Positions 1 through 20,767 of a DNA stretch of 64,000 nt are shown here, piece after piece. A model generated the notes under the pieces. That model made no database searches. It worked only from the letters and a program-made list of their open reading frames with translations, and had not been told where the DNA came from. Source of the stretch: Amoebidium appalachense (taxonomy: Eukaryota; Ichthyosporea); the NCBI GenBank assembly GCA_963693365.1, contig CAVNZM010000001.1:9300001-9364000 (forward strand). Reading direction: 5' to 3'. The first letter of the stretch is position 1. Every line of letters starts with the position of its first letter. A program made the translations under genes and the position numbers.

Positions 1-3065
<3,065 letters not shown>

Positions 3066-4712
3066 TTACGCAACATTCACCGTCTCCTTCGTCTCCAACT
3101 CCTGCTCCAGCGCCAAATGCGCCGCCTTTGCCAACAGCTCCAACCCAAAATATTCCTGCTGCTGCGACCCAGCGGTCCCACTTCCAACAACCTCCCTCGG
3201 CTCATCTTTCATCTCATCTTTCCCTCCCATCATCGCTCCGGACGCATCGAGATACCCTGACCCGGGGTCCGCCAACATTGGAGCGTGCGGATCACTCAAT
3301 ATGCGATTGGGCAAACGGTCGATCCTCACCTTCCCTTCCGTGCTCCACTTGGGGCTCTCCCTCGCTTGGTCACGCTTCAGTTTCAATCTCCTCCCGTCCT
3401 CATGTTTCCCTTTCCCTTTCGTTTTCGTTCCTTCTCCGTCCTGCTTGCGTTTAATCGTTGCGCTCTTACCCGTCTGCTTCTTAATCCCAACCTTCCTCGC
3501 TTTCACCTGCGGGGTCCCGTCCATCATCACAGTCGTTTTGGGCGACGCTGCCATGTTTTCCTTCGGCGAAACATGCACCGTTGTGTTGTGGTAATTCATC
3601 TTGCCGGAATCGTGGGGAACAGGCGGAGGCGGTAAACTCTCGCTCGAGCTTGTTTGGTGTGGGTGGGGGAGTTGGGAACCCGACGGTGGGTAGTATTGCG
3701 GTTGCATAGACGGAGTGTGGGGTGGCATGGGCGGTGATGGGCCATGTTGGTAATAGGGCTGCATGTGCGGTGGTGGTGTTTGGTGGGGCATGGGATGAGG
3801 TGTGGGTGGGGGGTAAGGATGAGGAGGATGAGAAACCACGTTCTGGTGTGGTGAGCCCTCGTACGGCTGAGGCTGCGGGTAGGGATGAGAGGTGGGGGCT
3901 GGGCGCGGGTCGTAGCTATTGCTCCGTTCATAGCGTGGTGGGTACTGGTGGTGGTGGGGAGGTGGGGGTGGGGGCGGGGGCGGACCGGGTGGAGGTGGGT
4001 TGGAATCGTTCGGGTGGTACTGTTGCTCGTATCCGGAACCGTAGTTTGCATATGGGCGGTGGTATGGTTGTGGTTGGGATGGCGCAATGGGAGGTCCCAT
4101 GTGCGGCGAGGAATGAGTGGGGGCCGGCTGGGGTGGTGGTCTGCTGGGAATGAGGTGTGCCGGTCGCAACTCAACCAGACGTCTCGGACGGAAAACGACA
4201 TAGTCTTGCTCGTCCTCCTCCTCTCCTGAGACTCTCTGATGCCCCCCTTCTTCCATGTTTTCATTACCTGAATACCCCTCCCCCTCCCCTTCTTCTCCCT
4301 CGTTTTTCTCCTCGTCATCCGACCGTTTTTGCTTTGGGTAGCGCACATCGCACGGCCGGTTGGCGGCTTCGCCAAGCGCGAGGGTGGTTGCATCGGGGTG
4401 CTTTACACGAACATGGTTTTGTAGCACCGTCTTAGAGGAATACTGACGCCCACATCCCGGAAAACTGCACGGCCAATCAAGCTTTAGCTCAACCCTTTTG
4501 CGACGATGTCGGGGCGCGCGCGCGGGATAACGAGGAAGATAGGACCATATGGGTCCGGCAAACATTCGTTCTTTGCTGAGCTGTTGCCTGTACATTGTTG
4601 CGAGTTTTGCGGTACCCTTGTCAGGGTACTGTATGTGCACTAGCGACTTATGAACTAGAAATTCGTTATCGTGGCAAGGGCACAATGCGTGTGAGTTGAG
4701 CAACCGTAACAA
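3066..4712 (-). CDS. C2H2 zinc-finger protein with Pro/His-rich tail
   Basis: An open frame of 548 codons runs from ATG (4710-4712) to a stop at 3066-3068 with no need for splicing. One C2H2 finger is visible at about residues 82-105 (C-x4-C-x12-H-x4-H, with CSFPGCGRQY leading and HVRVKH closing). A basic stretch (RHRRKR) precedes it. An acidic Glu-rich segment follows at about residues 130-175. A long low-complexity region of Pro, His, Tyr and Gln fills about residues 185-370. Lys/Arg-rich sequence and an acidic helix-prone end complete the protein. The layout suggests a nuclear, possibly DNA-binding regulator, but one finger gives little specificity and I do not recognise the family. The start is the first in-frame ATG; an upstream non-coding or short coding exon cannot be excluded. 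Lack of introns contrasts with the multi-exon genes further along. Confidence 0.72.
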   Translation of the reverse strand: MLRLLNSHALCPCHDNEFLVHKSLVHIQYPDKGTAKLATMYRQQLSKERMFAGPIWSYLPRYPARAPRHRRKRVELKLDWPCSFPGCGRQYSSKTVLQNHVRVKHPDATTLALGEAANRPCDVRYPKQKRSDDEEKNEGEEGEGEGYSGNENMEEGGHQRVSGEEEDEQDYVVFRPRRLVELRPAHLIPSRPPPQPAPTHSSPHMGPPIAPSQPQPYHRPYANYGSGYEQQYHPNDSNPPPPGPPPPPPPPPHHHQYPPRYERSNSYDPRPAPTSHPYPQPQPYEGSPHQNVVSHPPHPYPPPTPHPMPHQTPPPHMQPYYQHGPSPPMPPHTPSMQPQYYPPSGSQLPHPHQTSSSESLPPPPVPHDSGKMNYHNTTVHVSPKENMAASPKTTVMMDGTPQVKARKVGIKKQTGKSATIKRKQDGEGTKTKGKGKHEDGRRLKLKRDQARESPKWSTEGKVRIDRLPNRILSDPHAPMLADPGSGYLDASGAMMGGKDEMKDEPREVVGSGTAGSQQQEYFGLELLAKAAHLALEQELETKETVNVA

Positions 4713-6222
4713 AAAAAATAAATGAACGTGGTTTTATAGGTGCGAGAAAGGAATTTCGCTTATTCGTTTCTGTGAAAAAAAGAGAGAGAAAAGAAAGACA
4801 AAATTAAAGAGTACGTCGCCTTCCTGCGTAAACCGCAAAGAAGCAAGCTATCACAAAAATATGGGATGCAAAGTTTGGGCTAAGAGAATTACAATTAAGA
4901 TGTAGTAGTGTGCTCCGTGTCCAGACTTTTGTTTCTGCCCACTACTTGACACAAAAGGATAATAATGCCTCAAGAAAAAAAAAACACACTAAAAACAGTG
5001 CCACATGCAGCCAAAAAGAACAGGTGTGCGTGTGAAGAAAATATGCTGATTTGACAATCAACATCTAAGGCTTCCTAACCTAAATATAATACTTTCTTCT
5101 TATCTGACCAATCGTTCCTACCGCGAAGGCACGGTCTTCGTTTTCCAGCACAAAAAAAAAAACACAACAGAAGAACGCGTGCAGGCAAACGGTTGAACTG
5201 GCGGCTGTGTGTGTGGGAAGGAAGACGTCAGTGAAACGAACGAATCAAAGTCATGGGAGGACGCTGATTGGCTACAGGGGTGCCTTACGTAAGGTGGTAC
5301 GAACACTTGATCTTTAGGGATGTGCTTTGATTGGATAACAAATTTAGGTGGGTTTTATGGATAGCCAATTAACGGTGCCTTTCAACTGCCTAATTTGGTT
5401 TTAGGTCATTTTGCTCAAGATTTGCTCGTTGATTGTGATTGGCTTCCGGAGGAGGGCGGCAAAAGAGCCCGAACGCATCAAAAAGAGTATCAGGAAAATT
5501 TGCACAAGAAAGTAAGGAACAAAATAGCTACATAAAATAGAAACAAATATGAAAAATATATTACGAAAGCATATTCTATATAAAACGCAACCGATATTGT
5601 TTATACAGAAACTGAGAAGTACAATTGAAGTAATTACCCGCCAACTTCCAAAAACGGCTATTGTACAAATGAGCAGTCATTGAGCACCAATTATCATCTG
5701 CTCTTTTAGACAACACGCTTTTTGATAGGCTAATGGTGAAAGCAAAAACTCCTGCCGGCACGGGGTGCCGGATACAAAGCAATGTAAAGTTTTGTAAATT
5801 CATAACCCAGGGAATTATGTTGACATTTGTCAGACAAATAGTAACAACACAAAACTGTAATATAGCTAACATCAAACCCAAACAATGTATTAAAGTTTTA
5901 TGATTTAAACTTTTTTGGTTTATTTACACGCACTTCTTACGTAACATACACTGGTCTGTGTAACCTGCACAAACATTTGTGTTACAATTTATTTTCGCCG
6001 CTGGTGCCACTTTTGTGCTGACCTTTTTAATCGCAAGCATGTTGATAGGTGTGAATTTTTATGTCGCGTTTTACCTCTTTCCCTCCGGGTATCTGCTACA
6101 CTAGCTGGCAATGTGAACACTTTAGACTTTTTGTTGAATTCTGTTGGTCGTCACATTGAGTATTTATATGATTTTCACACAGTGTTCAGGTATCTCAGTA
6201 TGCACTTGTTACTGGATAACTC
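4713..6222. other. Ordinary spacer with no recognised gene
   Basis: Mostly unique, moderately AT-rich sequence without long arrays, unlike most of the window. Open frames here (for example 5576-5881 on the minus strand) have no recognisable motif and read as chance. Several TGATTGG heptamers occur (around 5266, 5330 and 5440). The part next to 4712 may hold the promoter of the zinc-finger gene. Confidence 0.6.
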
Positions 6223-7929
6223 GTGAAGTTTTTATTGTCTTCTCAGTATGCCGTGCATACTTGTCATATCTTTCCGTCGAATAAATCCAGTCAAAAGAAA
6301 AAAAAAAATTTATGTACGCCCCACATGCAGGAAGTGTTTGGAGAAAGAAAGCTATTCACTTTCGGCTTTAGCGTTTTGATTGGTACCGAGCACCTCGTAT
6401 TTATCGATTTTAAGAACGCGTACGACACGGTCGACCTCCCTCGCCTGTGGGCCAAGTTAGCCACTCGCGGTGTCCCATTCCAAATGGGTCGGCTACTGGA
6501 AGCTATGTTTACGTTTACACGCGGACGAGCGGTGGTTAATGGGCGGCTATCCCCAGGGTTTACCCGCACGCGCGGGGTACTTCAAGGGTCCCTGCTAAGT
6601 CCTCTTCTTTTCAACCTGTATATTGATGATTTAGCCGACACTCTTTCTGCGGCACAAATTGACGGGGGGTTGCCATCCCAGGCTCCTCCCGCCCTCTTTT
6701 TTGCCGACGATATTGTGCTTATGTCATCCGATCCTCTCGAACTACGGCAATACATTCGTGTGGTTGAACATTGGTGCCAGCGCAACGATATGCAGATTAA
6801 TGTCAAAAAGTGTGCCCTTTTATCAAAATCGATACCGGCATGGGACGACGTTTGTATTTTCGGCAGTCCCCTCCCTCGCCCAATCGAATACAAGTATTTG
6901 GGGATTCCGGTGGACGAATGGGGCATATGTTTCAAACGGATGATCGACCGTCGGGTGGAGAGTGCAGGCAGGTGTCTTCGGTTATTTCGGGATGTGTATC
7001 TTGCTTCTCTTTCTCATACTGTCCACCTATACAATCGTCTTAGTATATTTCGCACATATATTCGCCCTTTGTCGGAATACGGGTTGCCCTTACTAGCTAT
7101 GGCACCCCCTGATACTGTTACTAATGTCCTCAAATCATTAGATGATTTCCATTACACAACTTGTTGTATGTTTCTCACTGGTCTTTCCACACCTATCCCT
7201 AGACGCCTTTTTGATTCTCTCTACGCACTCACACCACCATCACAACGCGTACACGAATTAGCCCTTAAATTTCACGAGCACATCACCCGCCTGTCCGCTT
7301 GTGCCCCGGACCACCCGCTCTTCCGGCTACACGCATCCCCGCCGGATTCGCCCCTGTACCTCTTCCCTTCCCCATCGTCTCTGCCCATTGCCGAGCGCTA
7401 TGTGGAATGGCTGGCGACCCCCCCGGAGGTACGGCTAGATCATAGTGTGAATATGAATAGTTTCAAGTCTATGGCTGATAGATATCTTTTTACTCTACGT
7501 GTTGAGTCCCTTCCGGTGTTAGGACCGCACAAACACCAACTACTAGTAGCCTATATGGCGGATACGGTTAGAGAGTCTCGTTCATACATAGATTCGTTTA
7601 TTCGTAATGTGGTGTGGTGTAAAAACGCAAAGATGATTATGGCTTGGCGGTGTAATCGGTTTCTGGTGTCTCCTGCTCGTATGTGTAATATGTGTGGGGG
7701 GCGGTTTACTCGCGGCTGCATATCTATCAATAAATGCAACCTGTTAGCTAATGTATTAGAACCGGAGGTTATTGGCGGTTTTATTCTCTTTTCTTCATCT
7801 CTTCCTCAATATATCCGTTTTAAGATGACTATCCTAGATCACCTTATTAATGCTGCACAGTATGATATTGTGATCCGGTGCCTTAACTTTCTGTCGGAGC
7901 TACCGATGCTAGCATCTGCTTACCCATAA
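6223..7929 (+). mobile_element. 5'-truncated LINE-like reverse transcriptase ORF
   Basis: A 568-codon open frame (GTG first codon, no credible ATG start) contains reverse-transcriptase motifs in order. Motif A is FIDFKNAYDTV at about residues 60-70, motif B is GVLQGSLLSPLLFNLYIDDL at 118-137, and the catalytic FADD lies in motif C at 160-163. KYLGIPVD follows at about 224-231. A Cys-rich CNMCGG segment lies near the C-terminus, as in many non-LTR elements. No apurinic endonuclease domain and no RT sequence N-terminal of motif A are visible. Recognisable similarity begins near 6390, so the element is a 5'-truncated insertion. The frame has no stop over 1.7 kb, which suggests a recent insertion or constraint. 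No poly-A tail or target duplication was found at the 3' end. No LTR, integrase or protease is present. Confidence 0.88.
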
Positions 7930-9539
7930 TATGTAATAGGGGTGTCAGATCCTACGATGGCGCTCATTGTTGCCTAGCATGTACATATGTCACTGGCTGC
8001 ATTTGATTGGCTGTGCTGGAAAACGCAGTAGGCCGTCGAATGTGGCTGGGCCTCCGGCAATGTCCACGCAATAAAAAGTGTGTAAACCCCTTTGATTGGT
8101 ACGTTCAGCACCAAATACCAAAAGTGACGCGCGCGCGGCACACTGCCAGTGGCAGGCAGCAGGCGCCGCACACACGTGTGTACACACACACGCACACACG
8201 AACACACACACACGCACACCGTGAAACACACACACACACACGCACACGCACACACATTTACACACGCACACGCACGCACACAAGTGCACCAGCATATTAG
8301 GATTGAACTTGCAGTGCATGTTATAATATGCATATGACACATGCACGTCACACCAATGTCACACAAACACAAACACAGACACACCCACGCACACGTGCCA
8401 CGTATGTCCGTCTGTACATTGTGTGTACATATTCATCCACTGTGGTATGTGCTTCTGCGAGCGGGGGGAGAGGAAGAGAAAATGCAGCTTACATCTAGGA
8501 AATCTAGAGCGTGTGTGAGTGAGAGAGAACGGGGCTAGTGATAGGGAAATCACTTGAACATGCCGCATGGTGTTGGGGCAAAGTTCTTGGTTCTTGCTGC
8601 ATTGAACCGAACTCGGAAAATTTAATGCCCGTAGTTGCATAATATTTTATAAAACAAACAAAAAACTTGGAATATTGAGTTCAACGTGATGGTGCGATGA
8701 CGGTCTGTTACACTTGTGAATTGCAGTGCACCGTTACAATTTAATATTCAAACCTTGCCAGTGATCATGAGCTCCCTTTCAAACCGCCTCGAGCGAACGT
8801 CACTAACCCTCTTTTAAATTACACAGCTCTGTGAGCGGGCCAGTTCGAACGACTCTAGAGTCTGTTGATAATATTTCGCTGGATTGCCCTTGGCCCTTTA
8901 CTCATCCGTACCCGATTGTTCTGAGTGTGTTCCGATATAGCAGCCTCGGAGGTGAAACTTTGCCCGACTTCTCAGTCCTCCCTTTAGAACTCCATATTTC
9001 GTATTATACCCGGAATTTGAAAGCCATTTTTGTAGGACCGTTCTGGCAACATTTTCCGTATTTCACGAGACTCTCGCACTTCACTATCGTTTTTTTTTGG
9101 CTAGGAGTGTCATTGACCGAAAATAAGTCACACAAGTCCTCATGGTGATGATGTTGTGTGGACGGTGCCTGCCATCAACCGTTAGAAAAATCATGAGTCA
9201 GCAGGGAATTCGAAGGAATATTGAAGACAGTGCAGCAGCTGTGCAACAAATAGAATCATCTATCCCCCCCCCCCCCCCCCCCCCCCTCCCCCTCCCCCCT
9301 CCCCCTCTTCCCCACCACCACCACCACCGTGGCACCACCACAGTGTCACACACAAACACCGTGGCAACATGATCCTCGGTGAGTAGCAATAAATAGACAT
9401 GCCAATCCTATGAACCGGCGTGGGAAACATCAAGAAAGAAAGTAGCAAATGGAATGGAAGAAACAGATACCCAAACCCCAAGGAGGGACGGATAACGGTC
9501 CATTCAAATGTTCGTGTGTAGGGCCGGGGGAGATTGCGT

Positions 9540-9697
9540 GTGTGGGTGTGTGTGTGTGGCGGGGGGGGGGGGAGGGACGGCGGCGGGCGGGAGGGGGGGG
9601 GAGGGGGAGGGAGGGGGGGGGGGGGGAACAAGGTGGGGGGAGGAGGATGAAGAATGAAGGGGGGGAAGGGGGAGGGGGGATGATTTTTTTTTTATTT

Positions 9698-9744
<47 letters not shown>

Positions 9745-10169
9745 TATTATAGCGCTCACAAGCGCACCTAAGGCCCACAGGGCCCCTATGTGTTTTTATT
9801 CTTTCTTTTCTTTCTTTCTTTTTTTTTTGGGGGGGGGGGGGGGGGAGGAGGGGGGGGGGGGGGAGGGGGGGGGGAGGGGGGAGGGGGTCTTGCCGGAGAG
9901 GATATTTGGCGAGTCCATGCCAAGAGGGGGGAGAAGCAGGGGTAGTGTGCATCCGAGGAATTCCGTTTTATAATTAATTATTTTCTATTTTATTTTTTTT
10001 ATTTTTCGGGGGGGGGGGGGGGGGGGAGGGGGGGGGGGATCGAAGAACATATACATTTGGTAGCTCCCAGGGAGGGGAAAGGGGGGGGGAGGGGAGGGGG
10101 AGAGGGGGGGAGGGGGCACCAAGCGTTGTGGGTGTGACTAGACGGTGAGGGATTGGAATATGGCGTGCG

Positions 10170-10210
<41 letters not shown>

Positions 10211-10920
10211 GGTGGCGGGGGGAGGTGGCAGGGGGCGGATAGGGCAAGACTGAGAGAGAGAAGAGGGTGAAGCCGGTCACTCAGTAACATGGGGGAGGCC
10301 GGGGGTGCACTAACAAGAAGGGAGACAGCTAGTGAGATGGGAAGTAGGAAGGAAGAACAGCAGCGAGAGCCTGGGGGCATTTGGGGGGGGGGGTATGGCA
10401 AAGGGAGAAGGACAGAGTGGGTGTGAGCATGATAGGCTGTGTGCGTTTTATGTGTGTTAGGAAGATTACAAAAGAGTGGGGTGGGGGGTAGGGCATTGCA
10501 TGTGTTGTTTGGCCCGTTGGTTGGGGGGAGGGGGGGGGGGGGGGGGGGGGGGGGAGGGGGGAGATGGGGTGAATGAAAGGGTCAAAGAAGGGTTTGGCAG
10601 AGAGTTCATGGATACGGGGGAGAGGGGGGGAGGGGGGAGGGGAGGGGAGGGGGGGGTAGGGGCACACTGGAGAAGGCTGAGGCAGCGTCACGGAATACGA
10701 AGTGTGTATGTGGAGGGGACGGGAGGAAGAGCGAGAGATGTGATAAAAGTGCAAGTCTCATATGCAGAATGTTTGGTGGGGAAGGGTCTGCTTTAGAAGC
10801 CGGCAATCTCATTCACGAGGCATACGGGGAGAGAGAAGGCCCCGAGGGAGGGGGGAGGGGGCAGGGGCGGGGGCCCGGGGGGAGGAGGGGGAGGGGGGTG
10901 GGGGGGGGGGGGGAGTTGCA
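9540..10920. repeat. G-rich block of stacked G runs
   Basis: About 1.4 kb in which the plus strand is largely G with scattered A. G runs of 15-40 occur near 9709-9743, 9829-9845, 10008-10026, 10171-10209 and 10530-10553, with GGGGA-type repeats between them. Two T-run to G-run junctions are at about 9700 and 9825. No coding signal is seen beyond Gly-rich and Pro-rich artefact frames. Confidence 0.95.
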
Positions 10921-11912
10921 CTTGGGAAACCCGCAGAGAACGGATGAGCTGGGAGGGAAACGTGGAGGCAGAAGCGCAAGCCATACAGGGTACTTTGTGG
11001 GGGGAAGGGGTGGGTGGGTTAGGGGGGTAATTGAGATGCATAGTGAGAGTACGGTGTGTTTCAAGTGTGTGCGGCATCTGTGCATGGCGTTGGAAAGGCG
11101 ACTGTCTGTCCATGTTCAAATGCTTTGTTTGTTTACCTAGACAGAAAGGTAGCAGTATTTGGAGTAGTGTTGTCTGTTGGGGATACACTTTTGGGCAACT
11201 TGAGCCATGGAGGTTCGTATACTGCTTTGGATAAAGGCTTCCGTGCTGCCAAGTCACACTCTATCACAAATAACTTTACAGAGATTCGAAAAGTACTCGC
11301 CCATGAGGGAGGGATTACAACGTGCGTAACGATGCATGCGTGCCTCTTGGAGTTACTCGTATGCCGTCGCCAAGCCGTATACACGTAACAGCGCAGACTA
11401 TGGGGCGCCGTTTGCTGCAAAATTCCTTCGATCCTTTTATCCAGCGGAAATCGGTCGATCGAAGACGGATCTAGCCTATTATGGGAAAACACCAAGGAAG
11501 CCAGCGCAAGGGTACTAAGTAAACACCCGTAAAACACCACACGCGACAAAAAAAATCAAGGATAGGAAATATTTTTTGTATATATAAAGGGTAAAACATC
11601 TTTTATATGTATATATATGAATAGATAAGGAAAAAGAGGAAGAGCGCCAGCTGCCGACCTTCACTAGTCTCAACCGCCGACCGACGACCGACGATATGCC
11701 CAGTACGAACATCCGGTTGGTTTTTCGGCATCGGTCATCGGATCGATGGACCAACGATCGTCGTAACGACGATTCCAGTGCGACCGCACCCACGTTACGT
11801 AATCCGACTGCCGTCTGCAGGGCAGTATGTCCCCATAAACACTCTAGGGTGCCCCTCCCCCCCTCCCCACACCAAGGCCTCCTATATACTAACAAAGAGG
11901 GCCTTTCCCCAC

Positions 11913-12029
<117 letters not shown>

Positions 12030-12236
12030 GACAGAGAAACTTTTATAAAGGTGAAGTTGTGGTAGCCTACTGTTAATATACAAACTCCGGTTTTTAAGTT
12101 CGTACAGTAAACAATCAGTCCAAACATCCCTGAAGGAAAAAAAGAACAAAGAGATCCAACGGCATTCACAGACAAAGCAGAGACGCAGACATCCCATTTC
12201 TAATTAGGTTTAGGTTTCATCTGTGACACAGGCACC

Positions 12237-17618
<5,382 letters not shown>

Positions 17619-17639
17619 TTCTTATTGTTGATCTTTTTG

Positions 17640-18216
17640 TTTTTGTTTTAGTGCTAAGAGATGCAGTAACTAACAAGCACTTCAGTTTGCTAAGATAATC
17701 ATGCTTGTAGCTAATCACGTCCGCTGGTTCGGCCCCTTTAGATTTAGATTTAAGTTGACTATTGTTTTGTTTCAATTGGTTTGCCTTTTGTGGGATAAAT
17801 AATTGATGAGTACTAAGAGGTGCTGTAAATACATATTTGGGCTAAGATAATCGTGATATGTGTAGTATTTAGTTGCGGCAGCTGGCTAGGCCCCTTTTTA
17901 ACTTGCGATCAAAATGGGGGTTATTTAAATTAAAAAAAATTATACATATATCACTCAGTGGATTTTTTGTGATGTTGGATAAGCACTTATTGGTCAGTGA
18001 GTGCAAAGAGATAAGTCACAGACACGTTTAAGCCAAGATGTTCAATGCGCAGCCGTTGGTTCGGCACGTAATAAAATTGGTTACATTTTGCCTCAATAGG
18101 AATAATTTTTTTTTTTGTGTCGAGTTGGATGAGTGCTCGGAGAGTGCTAAGATGGCAAGATGATAAGATAATCGTGTTTTATTATTTGTTTTAGAGAGGG
18201 GAGGGGGCCGGGGGAA

Positions 18217-18253
<37 letters not shown>

Positions 18254-18500
18254 TGATGGGGAACCCAACTAATTTTTTCGATTTATCAGTTTGTACGACA
18301 CTTCATTGATCCCTGATCATGATTTATAATTAACGCCGAGGGGATATACCGAGCAAAACCCCCATACATGAGACTGGTCTCTCTTGTGCCTCGAGTAAAC
18401 AGCGTAAACTACCATTACTATTTTAACAGGTTTTGTAACAGTTGGGTGAGCTACTGTGCTCAGTGAGTGCTAAGAGATAATTTGAAGCAGATACATATTT
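17640..18500. repeat. Decayed tandem repeat, period 130-320 bp
   Basis: The core GTGCTAAGAGAT (variants ACTAAGAGGTGCT, GTGCAAAGAGATAAG, GTGCTAAGATGG) recurs near 17652, 17812, 18001, 18143 and 18467. It is preceded each time by a GTTGGATGAG-like segment. In several units it is followed by TTTGGGCTAAGATAATC-like sequence and GGTTCGGC or GCTAGGCCCC. The units have diverged and carry insertions, including a G run at 18216-18251. Confidence 0.7.
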
Positions 18501-19074
18501 GGGCTACGTTTATATATTTCGTCAGTGCATGTGGCTATTATTAAATCCCAGCCGTCTGGCGTGCATAATGATTGTGTTGATAAAATGTCACTCTCCCTCC
18601 CCGTGCCCCCCCCCCCCCCCCTCCCCCCCCCCCCCCCCCCCCCCCCCCATTCCCTTCTCTCTAGCACATGCACAACGTCGTGGCACTGCGCACACATGCA
18701 TGATGCATCATGGCCAGCAACACACACTACTACTGAGAAACAACACGCATTATACACGTAGACACACGCACACATCATCGTGTGATACATGCTGCAGAAG
18801 ACGCACACGTGCGACGCCATGACACTGTACGGGCAAAGTGCACCCGGTAGCACAGGCAGACACTAGCTAGGCACAATCACCTCTTCACGGCACCGGTACC
18901 GCGTGCATTATGAAAACCCGGGCACCGTGTCAAACATGCACATGCACGTGTGTGCCAACTCGTGCATGCACAAACACACAGCATTCGTTACACACACACA
19001 CACACACACATACACACACACACACAAGCACGCTGCACACACACACACACACACACACACGCACATACACAGTG

Positions 19075-19110
<36 letters not shown>

Positions 19111-19335
19111 TGACAGATAAACACACATCACGTACATTGCCACATACTGCGTCATTGTGGAAACGGGAACTTCGTACAGTAGCGCATTCTTCCAACAATA
19201 CGATGTTTCCACACACGTAGTACCTGGTCCGTGATATACTGAGGACCTTCAAGTCGTAGCATGCGGCAAGCCCACGCAGAAAAGAAAAAAGGTCATAAAT
19301 ATTGGCACACCACGAAGTTCAACACGTACCGAATT

Positions 19336-19378
<43 letters not shown>

Positions 19379-20129
19379 GAACACAAGCATAACCTTGCTC
19401 GCACCAGTTTATAGTTGCAAGCGCTGATCGTAACTAATGTATACATAAGGTTGTGTGTGGCTATAGTCAAGGGAGAGAGACATGTGTGGGCCATGGCACA
19501 AGGGCTAGGGAAGGCGGTGTGGGGTAACCCCCCCCGGGAGGGGGGGGGGGGGGGGGGGAGGGGGGGGGAGGGGGGGGGGAGGGGGGAGGGGGGGGATCTA
19601 CTAAGACACACGTCTATTAACTATTGAAATGATACAAAGAGGTGGGAATTGATGGTGCACATACATACTTCGACTAAAGGGAGAGGATTCCGGAGGAAAG
19701 GAGTTCCGGACCCATGGGACGGGGAGAGAGCTCGAGGTGCGAGGTGTGGAGAAGTCTAGAAGTTTCAGTGATTTGGTGCTAACAATTGTCAATGACTCGA
19801 TACATAGTCGTGCATATTCCCAGAGCTGGATGTAGGCTATGTTAACATCGTAGCACCCTAGCTTGAGTGCTGTCGGTACTGGGTGGAAGACGGTAGTTCC
19901 CCCTGAGGACCCTTAGGGGTACCTCCGGGAACAAAACGGGATAAAAAATAAATAAATAAATAAATAAATAAAAAGGATGTAGGCTATGACATATTATTAC
20001 ATCGGAGACTAGACGGGAAGGCTAAACAACTGAACTCAGTTATAACGAAGTGGTGAAAGGATCATAAAGATATATGAAATTCTAACTCTGCTAATGAATG
20101 GGGTTGGTTATAGAGGCTTGGGGGCCAGA

Positions 20130-20170
<41 letters not shown>

Positions 20171-20259
20171 ATGCAAAAATGCAAAAAATCCTGACTCATG
20201 GTACCAGTGTCACACAAGTTCGCGGTGCAAAATTCTCCTGTGACAGGGGGAGGGGGGTG

Positions 20260-20311
<52 letters not shown>

Positions 20312-20725
20312 GGGGGGGGGGTCCACCACTCCGGTCCTGCGGATATAGGTTGGTTGGGGGTGGAGGGCACCCACCCCGAGTTTGAGTAGGCATAATATCC
20401 CCCCTCTCCTCCCCCTCCCTCCCCCCTTCTCCCAACGCTATCCAGCCCCCTCCCCCTCCCCCCCCCCCCCCCCCCCCCTCCCCCCTGGCCCCTCCTTCCC
20501 ACCCCCTGCTCCCGCCCTCCCTCTTTTCCCCTAAATTCTAAAATCCCAAGGTTTGGCTGATGGATTAATAATTAATGCGGTCCAGAGAGCTATTTAATGT
20601 TACTAATGTAAAAGCACGGTAGGATAAAACAGCGAAAAGAACTTACATGTATGATTAATTTTTAGAACTCTCGAGAAGCTCAAAATTTTGTGTGTGTGTG
20701 TGTGCGCGTGTGTTTGTGGGTGGGT

Positions 20726-20767
<42 letters not shown>

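Noticed and set aside
5576-5881. Minus-strand 101-codon frame as a membrane protein
   Set aside because: No start context, family motif or neighbour support; hydrophobic content is expected from AT-rich DNA.
8831-9148. Plus-strand 105-codon frame
   Set aside because: No recognisable motif, and it does not connect in phase to other plausible exons.
11133-11549. Minus-strand 138-codon frame and overlapping plus-strand frame 11056-11388
   Set aside because: Both are open over the same DNA and neither shows a domain. I cannot choose between them or support either.
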